Positions 18,624 to 27,801 of a DNA stretch of 64,000 nucleotides are shown here, piece by piece. Both the position numbers and the translations under genes were made by a program. The notes under the pieces were generated by a model that did not search any database, had not been told where the DNA came from, and was given only the letters and a program-made list of their open reading frames with translations. The stretch comes from Sphingosinithalassobacter sp. CS137 (GTDB lineage: Bacteria > Pseudomonadota > Alphaproteobacteria > Sphingomonadales > Sphingomonadaceae), in contig NZ_CP060494.1 of assembly GCF_014334115.1 (NCBI RefSeq), forward strand, positions 1,952,501 through 2,016,500, read 5' to 3'. Positions within the stretch are counted from its first letter, which is position 1. Each line of letters starts with the position of its first letter.

Positions 18624-19484
18624 TCAGGCCTCGACGATCGGGGCCGCGCCGAACCTGCCCGCCTGATAGTCGATCACCGCCTGGCGGATCTCCTCGGCAC
18701 TGTTCATCACGAAGGGGCCGTGCGCGACGACCGGCTCGTCGATGGGATCGGCATGGCCGAACAACAGCACGGCGCCCTCGGCCGAGCCGATCGTCACCCG
18801 ATCGCCCTCGGCGAGCTCGGCGAGGGTGAAATGGGGCACCGAAGCGTCGCCGATCTGCGCGGCGCCGCGGGCGACATAGAGGAAAACGTCGCGCCCGGAG
18901 AGCCCATCGAGGACAAGCTCGGCGCCGGGCGCAAGCTCGATCCAGCTCAGGAACACGCCGGTCAGCGAGTCGACCGGGCCGCGCGCGCCGTGCCACTCGC
19001 CCGAAACGAGGTGGAGCGTCGCGCCGCCTGCGGCGACGGCGGGGATCGCGTCCGCCTGCGCGCCGACATAGCGCGGATCGGTCATCTTCAGCCGCGCGGG
19101 CAGGTTCACCCAAAGCTGGAGGATCTCCATCGGGCCGCCGTCGCGGCGGAATTCCTCGGGCGAAACCTCGGCATGCACGATGCCGCTCCCCGCGGTCATC
19201 CACTGGATGCCGCCGGCGCGGATCACGTTGGCATGCCCGACGGAATCGGTGTGGGCGAGCGCGCCTTTGAGAATGAAGGTCACGGTCTCGAACCCGCGAT
19301 GCGGATGCGGGCCGAAAGGAAGGCCCGAATTGCCCGGCGGGTAGGTCTGGGGTCCATGGTGGTTGAGGAACAGAAAGGCGCCGATGCGGTCGATCGCCGG
19401 GCCGGGGACCGGCCGGCGCGTCACCAGATCGCCGATGTCGTCGCGCAGCGCCGGGTGCAGTCGGCGAATGGTCCGATCGGTCAT
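18624..19484 (-). CDS. Pirin family protein (bicupin)
   Basis: Two-cupin protein of the pirin family; some members are quercetin dioxygenases or redox-sensing regulators, so the exact role is open. The 286 residues carry the N-terminal signature with metal ligands: FGPHPHRGFETVTFILKG near residue 58 (His-x-His, then His/Glu) and AGSGIVHAE near residue 98. The second cupin half has the weaker GAELVLDGLSGRDVFLYVARG. The ATG overlaps the metW stop as ATGA, making this the last gene of a run that starts at the amine oxidase gene. Confidence 0.9.
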   Translation of the reverse strand: MTDRTIRRLHPALRDDIGDLVTRRPVPGPAIDRIGAFLFLNHHGPQTYPPGNSGLPFGPHPHRGFETVTFILKGALAHTDSVGHANVIRAGGIQWMTAGSGIVHAEVSPEEFRRDGGPMEILQLWVNLPARLKMTDPRYVGAQADAIPAVAAGGATLHLVSGEWHGARGPVDSLTGVFLSWIELAPGAELVLDGLSGRDVFLYVARGAAQIGDASVPHFTLAELAEGDRVTIGSAEGAVLLFGHADPIDEPVVAHGPFVMNSAEEIRQAVIDYQAGRFGAAPIVEA

Positions 19485-20086
19485 GCTGTCCTCTCCTCAC
19501 GCCGCAGCTGGAAAACGGCGTGCTCGGCGAACAGATTCGCCATCGCCGCGCCGCGCTGCCGGCCTCCTGCAAGGAACCAGCAGCCGTCGACTGCGATCCC
19601 CCGCCCGCGCACCAGATCGCGGAAATCCTCGATCGTGAGGTGGTGGATGTTCGGCGTGTCGAACCAGGCGCTCGGCAGCTCGCGCGTCACCGGCATCCGC
19701 CCGCGCGCCAGCAGCGACGCTCGCATCCGCCAGTGCGCGAAATTGGGGAAGGAGACGAAGGCCTGCCGCCCGATGCGCAGCAGATGCTCGAGCACCAGGT
19801 CCGGGCGCCGCGTGGTCTGGAGCGTCTGGCTGAGGATCGCGACGTCGAATGCGCCGTCCGGATAGTCGGCGAGGTCGATGTCGGCATCGCCCTGCACGAC
19901 CGAGAGCCCGCGCGTCATCGCCGCGGCGACGTTGCCGGCGTCGATCTCGAGCCCGCGTGCGTCGCAGCCGTGCCGGTCGCGCAGCGCGGCCATCAGCGCG
20001 CCGTCGCCGCAGCCGATGTCGAGCACCCGGCTGCCCGGCGCGACATTGGCGGCGATGATCGCGAGATCGGGTCGCAGCTCGGTCAT
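19481..20086 (-). CDS. metW: Methionine biosynthesis protein MetW
   Basis: Class I SAM-methyltransferase-fold protein that pairs with MetX in methionine synthesis. The 201 residues match the family. The motif I sequence VLDIGCGDGALMAAL is near residue 20, followed by GLEIDAGNVAAAMTRGLSVVQGDAD, YPDGAFDVAILSQTLQ and FPNFAHWRMRASLLARGRMPVT, all typical for MetW. The start overlaps the metX stop by one base (TGATG), the usual coupling in metXW operons. Confidence 0.95.
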   Translation of the reverse strand: MTELRPDLAIIAANVAPGSRVLDIGCGDGALMAALRDRHGCDARGLEIDAGNVAAAMTRGLSVVQGDADIDLADYPDGAFDVAILSQTLQTTRRPDLVLEHLLRIGRQAFVSFPNFAHWRMRASLLARGRMPVTRELPSAWFDTPNIHHLTIEDFRDLVRGRGIAVDGCWFLAGGRQRGAAMANLFAEHAVFQLRREERTA

Positions 20087-21207
20087 CAGCGCTCTCCCGC
20101 GCGGAGAAATCCGCCGATCATGCGCGACAATTCCGGGTTCTCGAGCAGGAAGGCGTCATGGCCGAAGGGCGAGGAGAGTTCGACGAAGCTGGTCGGCGCC
20201 GCGGCGGCGTTGAGCGCATGGACAATCGCGCGCGAATCGGCGGTGGGATAGAGCCAGTCGGTGTCGAAGCTGACGACGCAGAAACGCGCCTTCGACGCGC
20301 GGAAGGCGTTGGCGAGCAGCCCGCCATGCTCTTCGGCGAGGTCGAAATAGTCCATCGCCCGGGTGATGTAGAGATAGCTGTTGGCGTCGAACCGGTCGAC
20401 GAAGCTGATCCCCTGATGCCGCAGATAGCTTTCGACCTGGAAATCGGCGTCGAAGCCGAAGGTCTTGGCTTCGCGCGCCTGGAGCTTGCGCCCGAACTTG
20501 GCAGTGAGCCCGGCTTCGGAAAGATAGGTGATGTGCGCTGCCATGCGCGCGACAGCGAGGCCGGCGGTCGGCGGGTCACCGGCCGCATAATAGTCGCCGC
20601 CGTTCCAGCGCGGATCGGCCATCACCGCTTGCCGCCCGACTTCGTGAAAGGCGATGTTCTGGGCCGAATGGCGCGCGGTCGATGCGATTACGACCGCTGC
20701 CGTGACGCGATCGGGGAAGGTCGCCGCCCAGCTGAGCGCCTGCATCCCGCCCATCGATCCGCCGACCACCGCATGCAGCCGCGCGACGCCGAGATGGTCG
20801 AGCAGCAAAGCCTGTGCGCGCACCATGTCGCGGATGGTGATCACCGGAAAACCCATGCCCCAGGGCCTGCCGGTCGCCGGGTTTGTGCTCGCCGGGCCGG
20901 TCGAGCCCATGCAGCTTCCCAGTACATTGGCGCAGATGACGAAGAACCGGTCGGTATCGATCGGCTTGCCCGGTCCGACCATGCGGCTCCACCAGCCCGG
21001 CTTGCCGGTGCGCGGATGTTCGGACGCGACATGCTGGTCGCCGGTGAGCGCATGGCAGACGAGGACGGCATTGCCGCCATCGGGCGCCAGCGCGCCATAG
21101 GTTTCATAGGCGATATCGACCGGCGACAGCAGCACGCCGCCGTCGAGCCGCAGCGGCCCCGGCAGCGTCACCGTGCGGCCAAGGCCGAAACGCGCATCTC
21201 CACTCAT
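20086..21207 (-). CDS. metX: Homoserine O-acyltransferase MetX
   Basis: First committed step of methionine synthesis, acylating homoserine with acetyl-CoA (or succinyl-CoA in some alphaproteobacteria, not decidable here). The 373 residues have the alpha/beta-hydrolase fold with the nucleophile elbow [14 protein letters not shown] near residue 145, the oxyanion region CHALTGDQH, and the catalytic His near the end in [12 protein letters not shown] place the start at the MSGDARFG Met, the only sensible one; the same frame stays open far upstream without coding meaning. Only 32 bases separate it from the upstream oxidase gene, so no SAM-II riboswitch fits there. Confidence 0.96.
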   Translation of the reverse strand: MSGDARFGLGRTVTLPGPLRLDGGVLLSPVDIAYETYGALAPDGGNAVLVCHALTGDQHVASEHPRTGKPGWWSRMVGPGKPIDTDRFFVICANVLGSCMGSTGPASTNPATGRPWGMGFPVITIRDMVRAQALLLDHLGVARLHAVVGGSMGGMQALSWAATFPDRVTAAVVIASTARHSAQNIAFHEVGRQAVMADPRWNGGDYYAAGDPPTAGLAVARMAAHITYLSEAGLTAKFGRKLQAREAKTFGFDADFQVESYLRHQGISFVDRFDANSYLYITRAMDYFDLAEEHGGLLANAFRASKARFCVVSFDTDWLYPTADSRAIVHALNAAAAPTSFVELSSPFGHDAFLLENPELSRMIGGFLRAGER

Positions 21208-21239
21208 CGGAGTGCAGGTGCGGCGCGCGCGGGTCCGCG

Positions 21240-22796
21240 TCAAGCGGCGGCGCGAATTGCGGCGCTGCCGATCAGGGTTTCGGCCGCCAGGCGCCCGGTC
21301 TGCGCGCCGCCGTTCATATAGCCGGGCCAGGCATCCGACAGATGCTCGCCGGCGAAGGTGATCGGGCCGACGATGGCCTGCTGCCGTTCTGCCGGATCGT
21401 GCGACTCCACCCAGAAGAGCGGCGCAAATCGGGTGAGCTGGCCCGGCCGATAGTTGCTGTAGGCGCCAAGCGTGAGCGGGTCGCGGCACCAGCGGGTGGC
21501 GCGGACTTCGCTGGTCAGGTGCTCGGCGAAGCCGGGGATGGCGAGCACACTCCGCGCGGCGAACGCTGCGGCGCGGGCGTCCGCCGGGCCGGCGCAATCG
21601 ACCTGATCGCCGCCCAGATACCAGGTCCATACCGGCGCCGCGGCGCCGGGAACCGAGCCGTCCCAGCCGAGCGCATAGCCGGCCTCCGGGTCGGCGTCCC
21701 ACAGCTCGCCGCCCGCTCCCAGCGCGGCGCGCGCCGGCCGGCCCCGAGTAGCCGCCTGCACCTTCTCGTTTCGGCCGAGTTCGACCGTCTCGATGAAGTG
21801 GCGCCACAGCGGCGGGAGCGGCACGCCGAAATGGATCTGGCGCAGGATCGGGGCGGGCACGGCGACGATCACGCGATCGGCATGCGCCGTGCTGCCGTCG
21901 AGGAAGGAAAGGCGCAGGCCGCCGCGAATCGAGTCGATCCGCAGCAGGCGGCGTCCGGTGGTGATATGCGCCGCGTGGCGCGCGGCGATGGCGTCGGTCA
22001 GTGCGCCGCTGCCGCCGTCGAGGACGAACTGCTCGTCGCTGCCGCCCAGCACCTCGACTCGGCGGCCGTCGACGGTGGGAAGGTTGAAGATCAGCTCGAG
22101 CGCCGACGCGTCCTGCGGTTCGGCACCATATTCGGTCCGCGCGGTCGCTTCGAGCAGGCGGCGGACCCAGGGCTGGGGCAGCTTGTCGGCATGCCGATCG
22201 AGATAGTCGGCCACCGAAAGCCGGTCGAGGGCAGGCGCGACGCGGGCATAGTCGGCATCGAGCCGGTCGGCGTCGGCGCCGATCCGGGCCGCGATCGGGC
22301 GCAACGCCTCGGCGAGCGCGTCCGGCGGCACGAGCGCGCCGTTCGCCACGAGCAGCGATCGGTGCGGCGCTTCCTTGCGGTCGAGCAGCGCGATCCCGAA
22401 TTCGGCGGCGAGCATGTGGATGTCGCGGTGATCGCTGTTCACCAGCTGTCCGCCCTGTTCGAACGGCGTGCCGCCGTCGGCGGGGCGCCAGGTGAACATG
22501 CGGCCGCCGATCCGCCCGCGCGCTTCGTAGAGATGCGCGTCGACGCCCGCCGCGCGCAGCCGGTGAAGTGCGGTGAGCCCGGCGATGCCGCCGCCGATGA
22601 CCGCGACGCGGCCGCCGGTGAAAGCGTGCGCGGGGCGCGGCATCGCCGCCACGGTCGCGGCGGCGGCGAGGCCTTTCAGCAAGGCGCGGCGCGGCAGGGG
22701 CTGGCCGCCGGGCTGCGGCAGCGTCTCGCCCGCCGCGGCACAGTTCGCGCGTCGCGCCGTTTCCAGCGCGCGCCACAGCGTGCCGCCTGCTCGCAT
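21240..22796 (-). CDS. Flavin amine oxidase family protein, Tat-exported
   Basis: FAD-dependent amine oxidase (MAO/L-amino-acid-oxidase type), about 518 residues; substrate unknown. The N-terminus carries a twin-arginine signal with [17 protein letters not shown] and an AHA cleavage site, so the folded flavoprotein is probably exported to the periplasm. It then shows the dinucleotide motif [17 protein letters not shown] followed by [13 protein letters not shown], and near the C-terminus [19 protein letters not shown], the FAD-ribityl motif. I chose ATG 22796 over one 30 bases upstream because a purine-rich AAGGGGA site precedes it. It is the probable first gene of the metX-metW-pirin run. Confidence 0.88.
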   Translation of the reverse strand: MRAGGTLWRALETARRANCAAAGETLPQPGGQPLPRRALLKGLAAAATVAAMPRPAHAFTGGRVAVIGGGIAGLTALHRLRAAGVDAHLYEARGRIGGRMFTWRPADGGTPFEQGGQLVNSDHRDIHMLAAEFGIALLDRKEAPHRSLLVANGALVPPDALAEALRPIAARIGADADRLDADYARVAPALDRLSVADYLDRHADKLPQPWVRRLLEATARTEYGAEPQDASALELIFNLPTVDGRRVEVLGGSDEQFVLDGGSGALTDAIAARHAAHITTGRRLLRIDSIRGGLRLSFLDGSTAHADRVIVAVPAPILRQIHFGVPLPPLWRHFIETVELGRNEKVQAATRGRPARAALGAGGELWDADPEAGYALGWDGSVPGAAAPVWTWYLGGDQVDCAGPADARAAAFAARSVLAIPGFAEHLTSEVRATRWCRDPLTLGAYSNYRPGQLTRFAPLFWVESHDPAERQQAIVGPITFAGEHLSDAWPGYMNGGAQTGRLAAETLIGSAAIRAAA

Positions 22797-22878
22797 CCCC
22801 GTCCCCTTCCGCTGCCCCGGGGACACTTCCTACCCCCGCGACCTTGCCATCCGGTAAGCGTTCCGCCAATCCGCCCGC

Positions 22879-23973
22879 ATGAGCGCACCCCAACCCAAAC
22901 CCTGGATCCTCGACATCGCCCCCTATGTTCCCGGGCGGTCGACCACCGACAGCGGCGCAAAGGCCGCCAAGCTCTCGTCGAACGAGAACCCGCTCGGCAC
23001 GCCCGAGGCCGCTCGCGATGCCTTTGCGGCGGCGTGCGGCAATCTGGAGCGCTATCCCGACGCGGGGGCGACGGCGCTGCGCGAGGCGCTGGCGGCGAAG
23101 CACGGCCTTGATCCCGCGCGGATCATCTACGGCACCGGATCGGACGAAGTGCTGCATCTCGCCGCAGGTGCGTTCGCCGGGCCGGGCGACGAAGTGATCT
23201 TCGTCCGCTACGGCTTCGCAGTGTACGAGATCGCGGCGCGGCGCGTTGGCGCAAGCCCGGTGGTGGCGCCCGATCGCGACTATGCAACCGATGTCGACGC
23301 GATCCTCGCCTGCGTCACCGATCGCACGCGTGTCGTCTATGTCGCCAATCCGAACAATCCGACCGGAACGCACAGTTCGCGCGCGGAGATCGCCCGGCTG
23401 CACGCGGGGCTGCCGTCCAGCGTGCTGCTGGTGCTCGACCATGCCTATGCCGAATATCTGACGCCGGAGGACGACGACGGCGGGCTGGAGCTCGCGAAGA
23501 CGGCGCCGAACGTGCTGGTGACGCGCACCTTCTCGAAGATCTACGGCCTTGCCGCCGAACGGATCGGCTGGGGCTATGCCGCGGCGCCGGTGATCGACGC
23601 GATGCATCGCATTCGCGCGCCCTTCAACGTCACCATCGCCGGCCAGCGTGCGGCGATCGCCGCGCTGGGCGCCGACGAATTCGTCGACGAGAGCCGCAGT
23701 CACAATGCGCAGTGGCGCGCCTGGCTGGACGAGCAGGTGGCGGCGCTCGGCAATGCGGGGCTGCGCGCGGTGCCGTCGCAGGCGAATTTCCTGCTGGTGC
23801 TGTTCGAAGGCGCGGTGAGCGCCGAGACCGCATACAAGGCGCTGATGGAGCGCGGCTACATCGTGCGCTGGCTGCCCGGGCAGGGGCTGCCGCACGGCCT
23901 GCGCATCACCATCGGCACCGAGGAGGAGGTCCGCGGGCTCGCCGCCGCGCTGCGCGAGATCGTGGGCGGCTGA
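22879..23973 (+). CDS. hisC: Histidinol-phosphate / aromatic aminotransferase
   Basis: PLP-dependent class I/II aminotransferase, 364 residues. It contains [14 protein letters not shown] near residue 35, [26 protein letters not shown] near residue 157, DHAYAEY, and the PLP-lysine in [18 protein letters not shown] (K220). A direct tyrC neighbour, joined by a one-base overlap (TGATG), is the arrangement described in Zymomonas mobilis, where this type of HisC also transaminates aromatic keto acids. A dual role in histidine and Tyr/Phe synthesis is therefore a reasonable inference. Confidence 0.94.
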   Translation: MSAPQPKPWILDIAPYVPGRSTTDSGAKAAKLSSNENPLGTPEAARDAFAAACGNLERYPDAGATALREALAAKHGLDPARIIYGTGSDEVLHLAAGAFAGPGDEVIFVRYGFAVYEIAARRVGASPVVAPDRDYATDVDAILACVTDRTRVVYVANPNNPTGTHSSRAEIARLHAGLPSSVLLVLDHAYAEYLTPEDDDGGLELAKTAPNVLVTRTFSKIYGLAAERIGWGYAAAPVIDAMHRIRAPFNVTIAGQRAAIAALGADEFVDESRSHNAQWRAWLDEQVAALGNAGLRAVPSQANFLLVLFEGAVSAETAYKALMERGYIVRWLPGQGLPHGLRITIGTEEEVRGLAAALREIVGG

Positions 23974-24881
23974 TGCTGCCCTTCGCCCGCGTCACCGTGA
24001 TCGGGCTGGGGCTGATCGGCTCGTCGGTCGCCCGTGCCGTGCGCGCGCAGATGCCGGGCGTACGGCTGACCGGCTATGACGCCGATGCGGAAGTGCGCGA
24101 TACCGCGCAGCGGCTCGGCCTGTGCGACGATATCGCCGACAGCGCCGGGGCGGCAGTGACCGACGCCGATTTCGTGATCCTCTGCGTGCCCGTCGGCGCG
24201 ATGGGAGCGGCCGCCGCCGAGTTCGCGGACGATCTGCCGCCCGATGCGATCGTCAGCGACGTGGGATCGTGCAAGGCCAGCGTTGCCGAAGCGCTGGCGG
24301 CGGCGCTGCCGGGCGCGACGATCATTCCCGCGCATCCGGTCGCGGGCACCGAGCAGAGCGGCCCCGAAGCGGGCTTCGCGAGTCTCTTCCAGCATCGCTG
24401 GTGCATCGTCACTCCGCCCGAGGGCGCCGATCCGCTGGCGGTGGAGCGCGTGGCGGAATTCTGGCGGCGGCTGGGTGCCGAGGTCGAGCGGATGGAGCCC
24501 GCGCATCATGATCTGGTGCTGGCGATCACCAGCCATCTGCCGCACCTGATCGCCTATACGATCGTCGGCACCGCATCGGATCTCGAGCAAGTCACGCGCT
24601 CGGAGGTCATCAAATATTCGGCCGGCGGCTTTCGCGACTTCACCCGGATCGCGGCATCGGATCCGACGATGTGGCGCGACGTGTTCCTCGCCAATCGCGA
24701 GGCGGTGCTCGAGATGCTCCAGCGCTTCTCCGAAGACCTTTCGGCGCTCCAGCGGGCGATCCGATGGGGCAAGGGCGATGAGCTGTTCGAACTGTTCAGC
24801 CGCACGCGCGCGGTGCGCAGGAGCATCCTCGAGCAAGGGCAGGACGATGCGCGGCCGGACTTCGGCCGGTCGCACGACTGA
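23973..24881 (+). CDS. tyrC: Prephenate / cyclohexadienyl dehydrogenase
   Basis: NAD(P)-linked oxidative decarboxylation of prephenate or arogenate in tyrosine synthesis. The 302 residues have an N-terminal Rossmann domain [33 protein letters not shown], and [10 protein letters not shown], then the conserved substrate segment [17 protein letters not shown] near residue 110. The helical C-terminal domain has [17 protein letters not shown] near residue 172 and [23 protein letters not shown]. There is no fused chorismate mutase or ACT domain. It converges on plsC with three bases between the stops. Confidence 0.94.
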   Translation: MLPFARVTVIGLGLIGSSVARAVRAQMPGVRLTGYDADAEVRDTAQRLGLCDDIADSAGAAVTDADFVILCVPVGAMGAAAAEFADDLPPDAIVSDVGSCKASVAEALAAALPGATIIPAHPVAGTEQSGPEAGFASLFQHRWCIVTPPEGADPLAVERVAEFWRRLGAEVERMEPAHHDLVLAITSHLPHLIAYTIVGTASDLEQVTRSEVIKYSAGGFRDFTRIAASDPTMWRDVFLANREAVLEMLQRFSEDLSALQRAIRWGKGDELFELFSRTRAVRRSILEQGQDDARPDFGRSHD

Positions 24882-24884
24882 CGC

Positions 24885-25571
24885 TCAGCGGCGCTCGGCC
24901 TCGTCGAGCGCGTTGATCCCCGCCTGAACCAGCGCCTCGGCCTCGTCGCGCGGCAGGCCGGGTGGAAACGGCTCGCCGAAGCGGATGCGGATCACGCCGC
25001 GGCGCATCCGACCGCCACGCGACCAGACATGGCCCGATTGCACCGCCACCGGCACCACCGGCAGCTGGAGCGCACGATAGAGCCCGGCAAAGCCAGATTT
25101 GATCGGCGGCGTTTCGCCGGGCGCGACGCGGGTGCCCTCGGGAAAGATCAGCACCGATCGGCCGGCTTCGCGCGCCTTTTGCCCCTCGCGCATGATCATC
25201 CGCAGCGCCTTGGCGGAAGCGGATCGGTCGACCGGGATCACCCCATAGACTTTCGACGCCCAGCCCCAGACGGGGATCTTCAGCAGCTCGCGCTTCATCA
25301 CGATCGCCGGGCCGTCGATCCGCCGGGCGAGCTCTAGCGTCTCGAAATAGCTCTCGTGCTTGGCCGCGAAGAGAGTCGCGCCCCGGGGCGGCGCACCTTC
25401 GATCACCACGCGCGCACCCGCGATCCCACGCACGCACCAGTTGAGGAACGTCGCCCAGCCGTGGGTATAGGCGATCAGCGCGCGCTGCCCGAACAGCGCC
25501 GCAAGCGGCGCGCAGAGCACGATCGGAACCGACAGGCCGTAGAAGACCAGCTGGAAGAGAAAGGTGCGCAA
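24885..25571 (-). CDS. plsC: 1-acyl-sn-glycerol-3-phosphate acyltransferase
   Basis: Second acylation step of phospholipid synthesis, making phosphatidic acid at the inner membrane. The 228 residues begin with a hydrophobic N-terminal segment. Block I reads KHESYFET near residue 72, the H-x4-E form of the H-x4-D catalytic motif found in many proteobacterial members. Block III is FPEGTRVAPGE near residue 141, followed by LPVVPVAVQSG. It is the last gene of the ftsE-ftsX-ydcF-plsC run, nine bases after ydcF. Confidence 0.93.
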   Translation of the reverse strand: MRTFLFQLVFYGLSVPIVLCAPLAALFGQRALIAYTHGWATFLNWCVRGIAGARVVIEGAPPRGATLFAAKHESYFETLELARRIDGPAIVMKRELLKIPVWGWASKVYGVIPVDRSASAKALRMIMREGQKAREAGRSVLIFPEGTRVAPGETPPIKSGFAGLYRALQLPVVPVAVQSGHVWSRGGRMRRGVIRIRFGEPFPPGLPRDEAEALVQAGINALDEAERR

Positions 25572-25580
25572 TCGGCTATC

Positions 25581-26114
25581 CTAGCCTGCGCCGACGAGCA
25601 ATGCGACGCGGCGAACGAGATATTTGTGATATTCCCGCAGCAGCGTCGAGAGGCGCGGGCTGGTGCGCACCGGATCGCCCATCAGCTCGACTTCCTCGTT
25701 GAGCGCATGGCGCAGCTCGAGCCGCGCGCGGGGCATGTGCCAGTCCGACGTCACCAGCCGCACCGTGCGATAGCCATGGGCGTGCACCCATTCGGCGGTT
25801 TCCTCGGCGTTCGATCGGGTGTCGACTGCCTGATGCCCCAGATCGATGCAGCATTCGAACAGCGAATCATCGACTTGATACTCCGCCGCGAGTTCGCGCG
25901 GGCGGACTTCGGGTGCGACGCCGCTCACCAGCATCCGCTCGGCGCCGCGCTGGTGCATCAGCGCAAGGCCGCGATCGATCCGGCCGGGGCCGCCCGTGAG
26001 CACGACGATCGCATCGGTGCGCTGCGGCTCGAGCGGACCGCCGAGCGACATCAGGAAGAGCGCGAAGCCCAGGCCCCAGGCGATCACCGCCGCCGCCGCC
26101 AGTCGCCAGATCAC
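25581..26114 (-). CDS. YdcF family (DUF218) membrane-anchored protein
   Basis: A 177-residue protein of the YdcF/SanA/DUF218 family with an N-terminal membrane anchor (residues 3-24) and a single Rossmann-like domain. Motifs are DAIVVLTGGPGRIDRGLAL near residue 34, RMLVSGV, DTRSNAEETAEWVHAHGYRTVRLVTSDWHMPRARLE-type sequence from about residue 99, with the SDWHMPRA segment typical of the family. SanA-type proteins affect envelope permeability; the biochemical function is not settled. The start is GTG, overlapping the ftsX stop (GTGA), so translation is coupled to ftsX. Confidence 0.9.
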   Translation of the reverse strand: MIWRLAAAAVIAWGLGFALFLMSLGGPLEPQRTDAIVVLTGGPGRIDRGLALMHQRGAERMLVSGVAPEVRPRELAAEYQVDDSLFECCIDLGHQAVDTRSNAEETAEWVHAHGYRTVRLVTSDWHMPRARLELRHALNEEVELMGDPVRTSPRLSTLLREYHKYLVRRVALLVGAG

Positions 26115-27004
26115 AAGGTCTTCCCCAGCGCTCGCAGGACCGCCGTCCGCGCGGCGAAGGTCGCGAGCAGCGCGAAGGCGATCGGCAGCATCAGGAGCAG
26201 GAACCAGTCGCGCTGCTGCAGCGCCACCCCGCTCAGCATCTCCGAACCGATCGTGCCGATCCGCGTCTGGAGGAATGCCACCAGCCCGATCGCCACCGCA
26301 GCGCCGACGAGCCCGCCGAGCAGCGTATCGAACGCGATCCGCCGCTGAAAGAGGCGCGCCACCTGCACATCGGTCGATCCCAGCATGTGGAGCACTTCGA
26401 TCGTGTCGCGGTGCGTGTCCAGCCCCGATCGTGCCACCAGCAGAACGACCGCGGCGGTCGCGACCGCCATGAGCAGCACCAGCCCCGTCGCCAGCCAGCT
26501 GAGCGTGGTCATGAAACTCCGCACGGGCGACAGCCATTGTGCGTGGCGATCGACTCGTGCGTTCGGCGCGATCGCGCGCGCCGTCTGTTCGACCCGCGCG
26601 GCCGTTGCCGGGGCCGCATCGGCCAGATCGACGTCGATCATCGCCGGCATCGGCAGATCGGCGTCGAGCCCGGCGTCGCCGAGCCAGGGGCGGAGCAGTT
26701 CGGCGAGCCGCTCGCGATCGACTTCCTCGGCGCGAACCACGCCGGGCAGGGCGCGGAACGCCGCCACCATCTGCGCCGCCTCGCGGTCGCGCGCGTCCGC
26801 GTCCGGCTCGACGATCTGGACCGTGAGGCGGCCCGAGAGCTGCCGGTCGAGCGAAGCGGTCGCCGCGACCATGCCCAGCCCCAGTGCGCCCGCGAGCACG
26901 GTGAGGAACAGCATGATCGCCATGATCCAGCGCATCGCGCGGGTGTGCCGCCCCGCGTCGAGCAGCCGCCGGTCGGGAGCGGTGGGATTGAGGCTGAACT
27001 TCAC
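26111..27004 (-). CDS. ftsX: Cell division protein FtsX
   Basis: Membrane subunit of the FtsEX complex, which activates periplasmic amidase activators or peptidoglycan hydrolases at the septum. The 297 residues show the FtsX layout: a cytoplasmic N-terminus, transmembrane helix at about 24-48, a periplasmic domain (about 50-165), and three more helices in the FtsX/MacB fold at about 170-195, 220-245 and 265-290. RDTIEVLHMLGSTDVQVARLFQRR is the typical cytoplasmic coupling segment. It overlaps ftsE by four bases. Confidence 0.95.
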   Translation of the reverse strand: MKFSLNPTAPDRRLLDAGRHTRAMRWIMAIMLFLTVLAGALGLGMVAATASLDRQLSGRLTVQIVEPDADARDREAAQMVAAFRALPGVVRAEEVDRERLAELLRPWLGDAGLDADLPMPAMIDVDLADAAPATAARVEQTARAIAPNARVDRHAQWLSPVRSFMTTLSWLATGLVLLMAVATAAVVLLVARSGLDTHRDTIEVLHMLGSTDVQVARLFQRRIAFDTLLGGLVGAAVAIGLVAFLQTRIGTIGSEMLSGVALQQRDWFLLLMLPIAFALLATFAARTAVLRALGKTL

Positions 27005-27705
27005 GCCGCCGGTCCGGCCGGGTGGCGCAGTGCGCCGGTGGGGTCGCTCAGCCGCCCCTTGTCGAGCCGCATCATGTGCGCGTTCGGGATACGGTTGAGC
27101 AAATGAAAGTCGTGCGTCGCGACGACGACGGTGGTGCCGAGCCGGTTGAGCGAATCGAACAGGTGCAGCAGCCGCTCGGCCATGTCGGGATCGACGTTTC
27201 CGGTGGGTTCGTCGGCGACCAGAATCTCCGGACGGCCGATCACTGCGCGGGCGATGGCGATCCGCTGCTGTTCCCCGCCCGAGAGCGTGGGCGGCTTGGC
27301 CTTGCCGCGTCCCTCCAGACCCACCCAGGCCAGCATCTCGCGCACCGGCGCCTCGATGTCGCCCTCGGGCATGCCGGCGACGCGCAGCGGCAGGGCGATA
27401 TTGTCATAGGCGGAAAGGTGCGGGAGGAGCCGAAAGTCCTGGAAGACGACGCCGATGCGGCGGCGAAAGCCGGGCAGGCGCTTGCGCGGCAGCAGCACCG
27501 TGTCCTCGCCGAACAGGCGGACGATGCCGCGGCTCGGCCGTCGCGCGAGATAGAGCAGCTTGAGCAGCGACGTCTTGCCGGCCCCCGAGGCGCCGGTGAC
27601 GAAATAAAAGGCGCCGGTGGTGAGCGCGAAGCTGACGTCCGACAGCGTCTCGGGGCCGGTGCCATAGCGCAGCCCGACATTCTCGAATTGAACGATATTG
27701 GCCAT
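27001..27705 (-). CDS. ftsE: Cell division ATP-binding protein FtsE
   Basis: ABC-type ATPase of the FtsEX division complex, 234 residues. It shows the Walker A motif GASGAGKTSLLKLLYL near residue 38, the FtsE-specific Q-loop region VVFQDFRLLPHLSAYDN, the LSGGEQQRIAIARA signature near residue 137, Walker B ILVADEPTGNVDPD and the H-loop VATHDFHLL. FtsX, a YdcF-like protein and PlsC follow without real gaps, an envelope-oriented operon. Confidence 0.97.
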   Translation of the reverse strand: MANIVQFENVGLRYGTGPETLSDVSFALTTGAFYFVTGASGAGKTSLLKLLYLARRPSRGIVRLFGEDTVLLPRKRLPGFRRRIGVVFQDFRLLPHLSAYDNIALPLRVAGMPEGDIEAPVREMLAWVGLEGRGKAKPPTLSGGEQQRIAIARAVIGRPEILVADEPTGNVDPDMAERLLHLFDSLNRLGTTVVVATHDFHLLNRIPNAHMMRLDKGRLSDPTGALRHPAGPAA

Positions 27706-27801
27706 TGCCGGCGCCCGGCCGCTCCCCGTCTGCGAGGATCAAGCCATCGCACAGCCGCCGGTCCCGCTCAAGCGCGCCGGCGAGCGCCCTGATCCGCCGG
27801 G

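Noticed and set aside
21208..21239. Possible SAM-II-type riboswitch before metX.
   Set aside because: Only 32 bases separate metX from the upstream gene, too short for the known aptamers.
20086..23895. A 1269-codon open frame on the minus strand spanning metX, the amine oxidase region and antisense hisC.
   Set aside because: Only its metX part has family motifs; the rest is the high-GC reading shadow of the genes on both strands.
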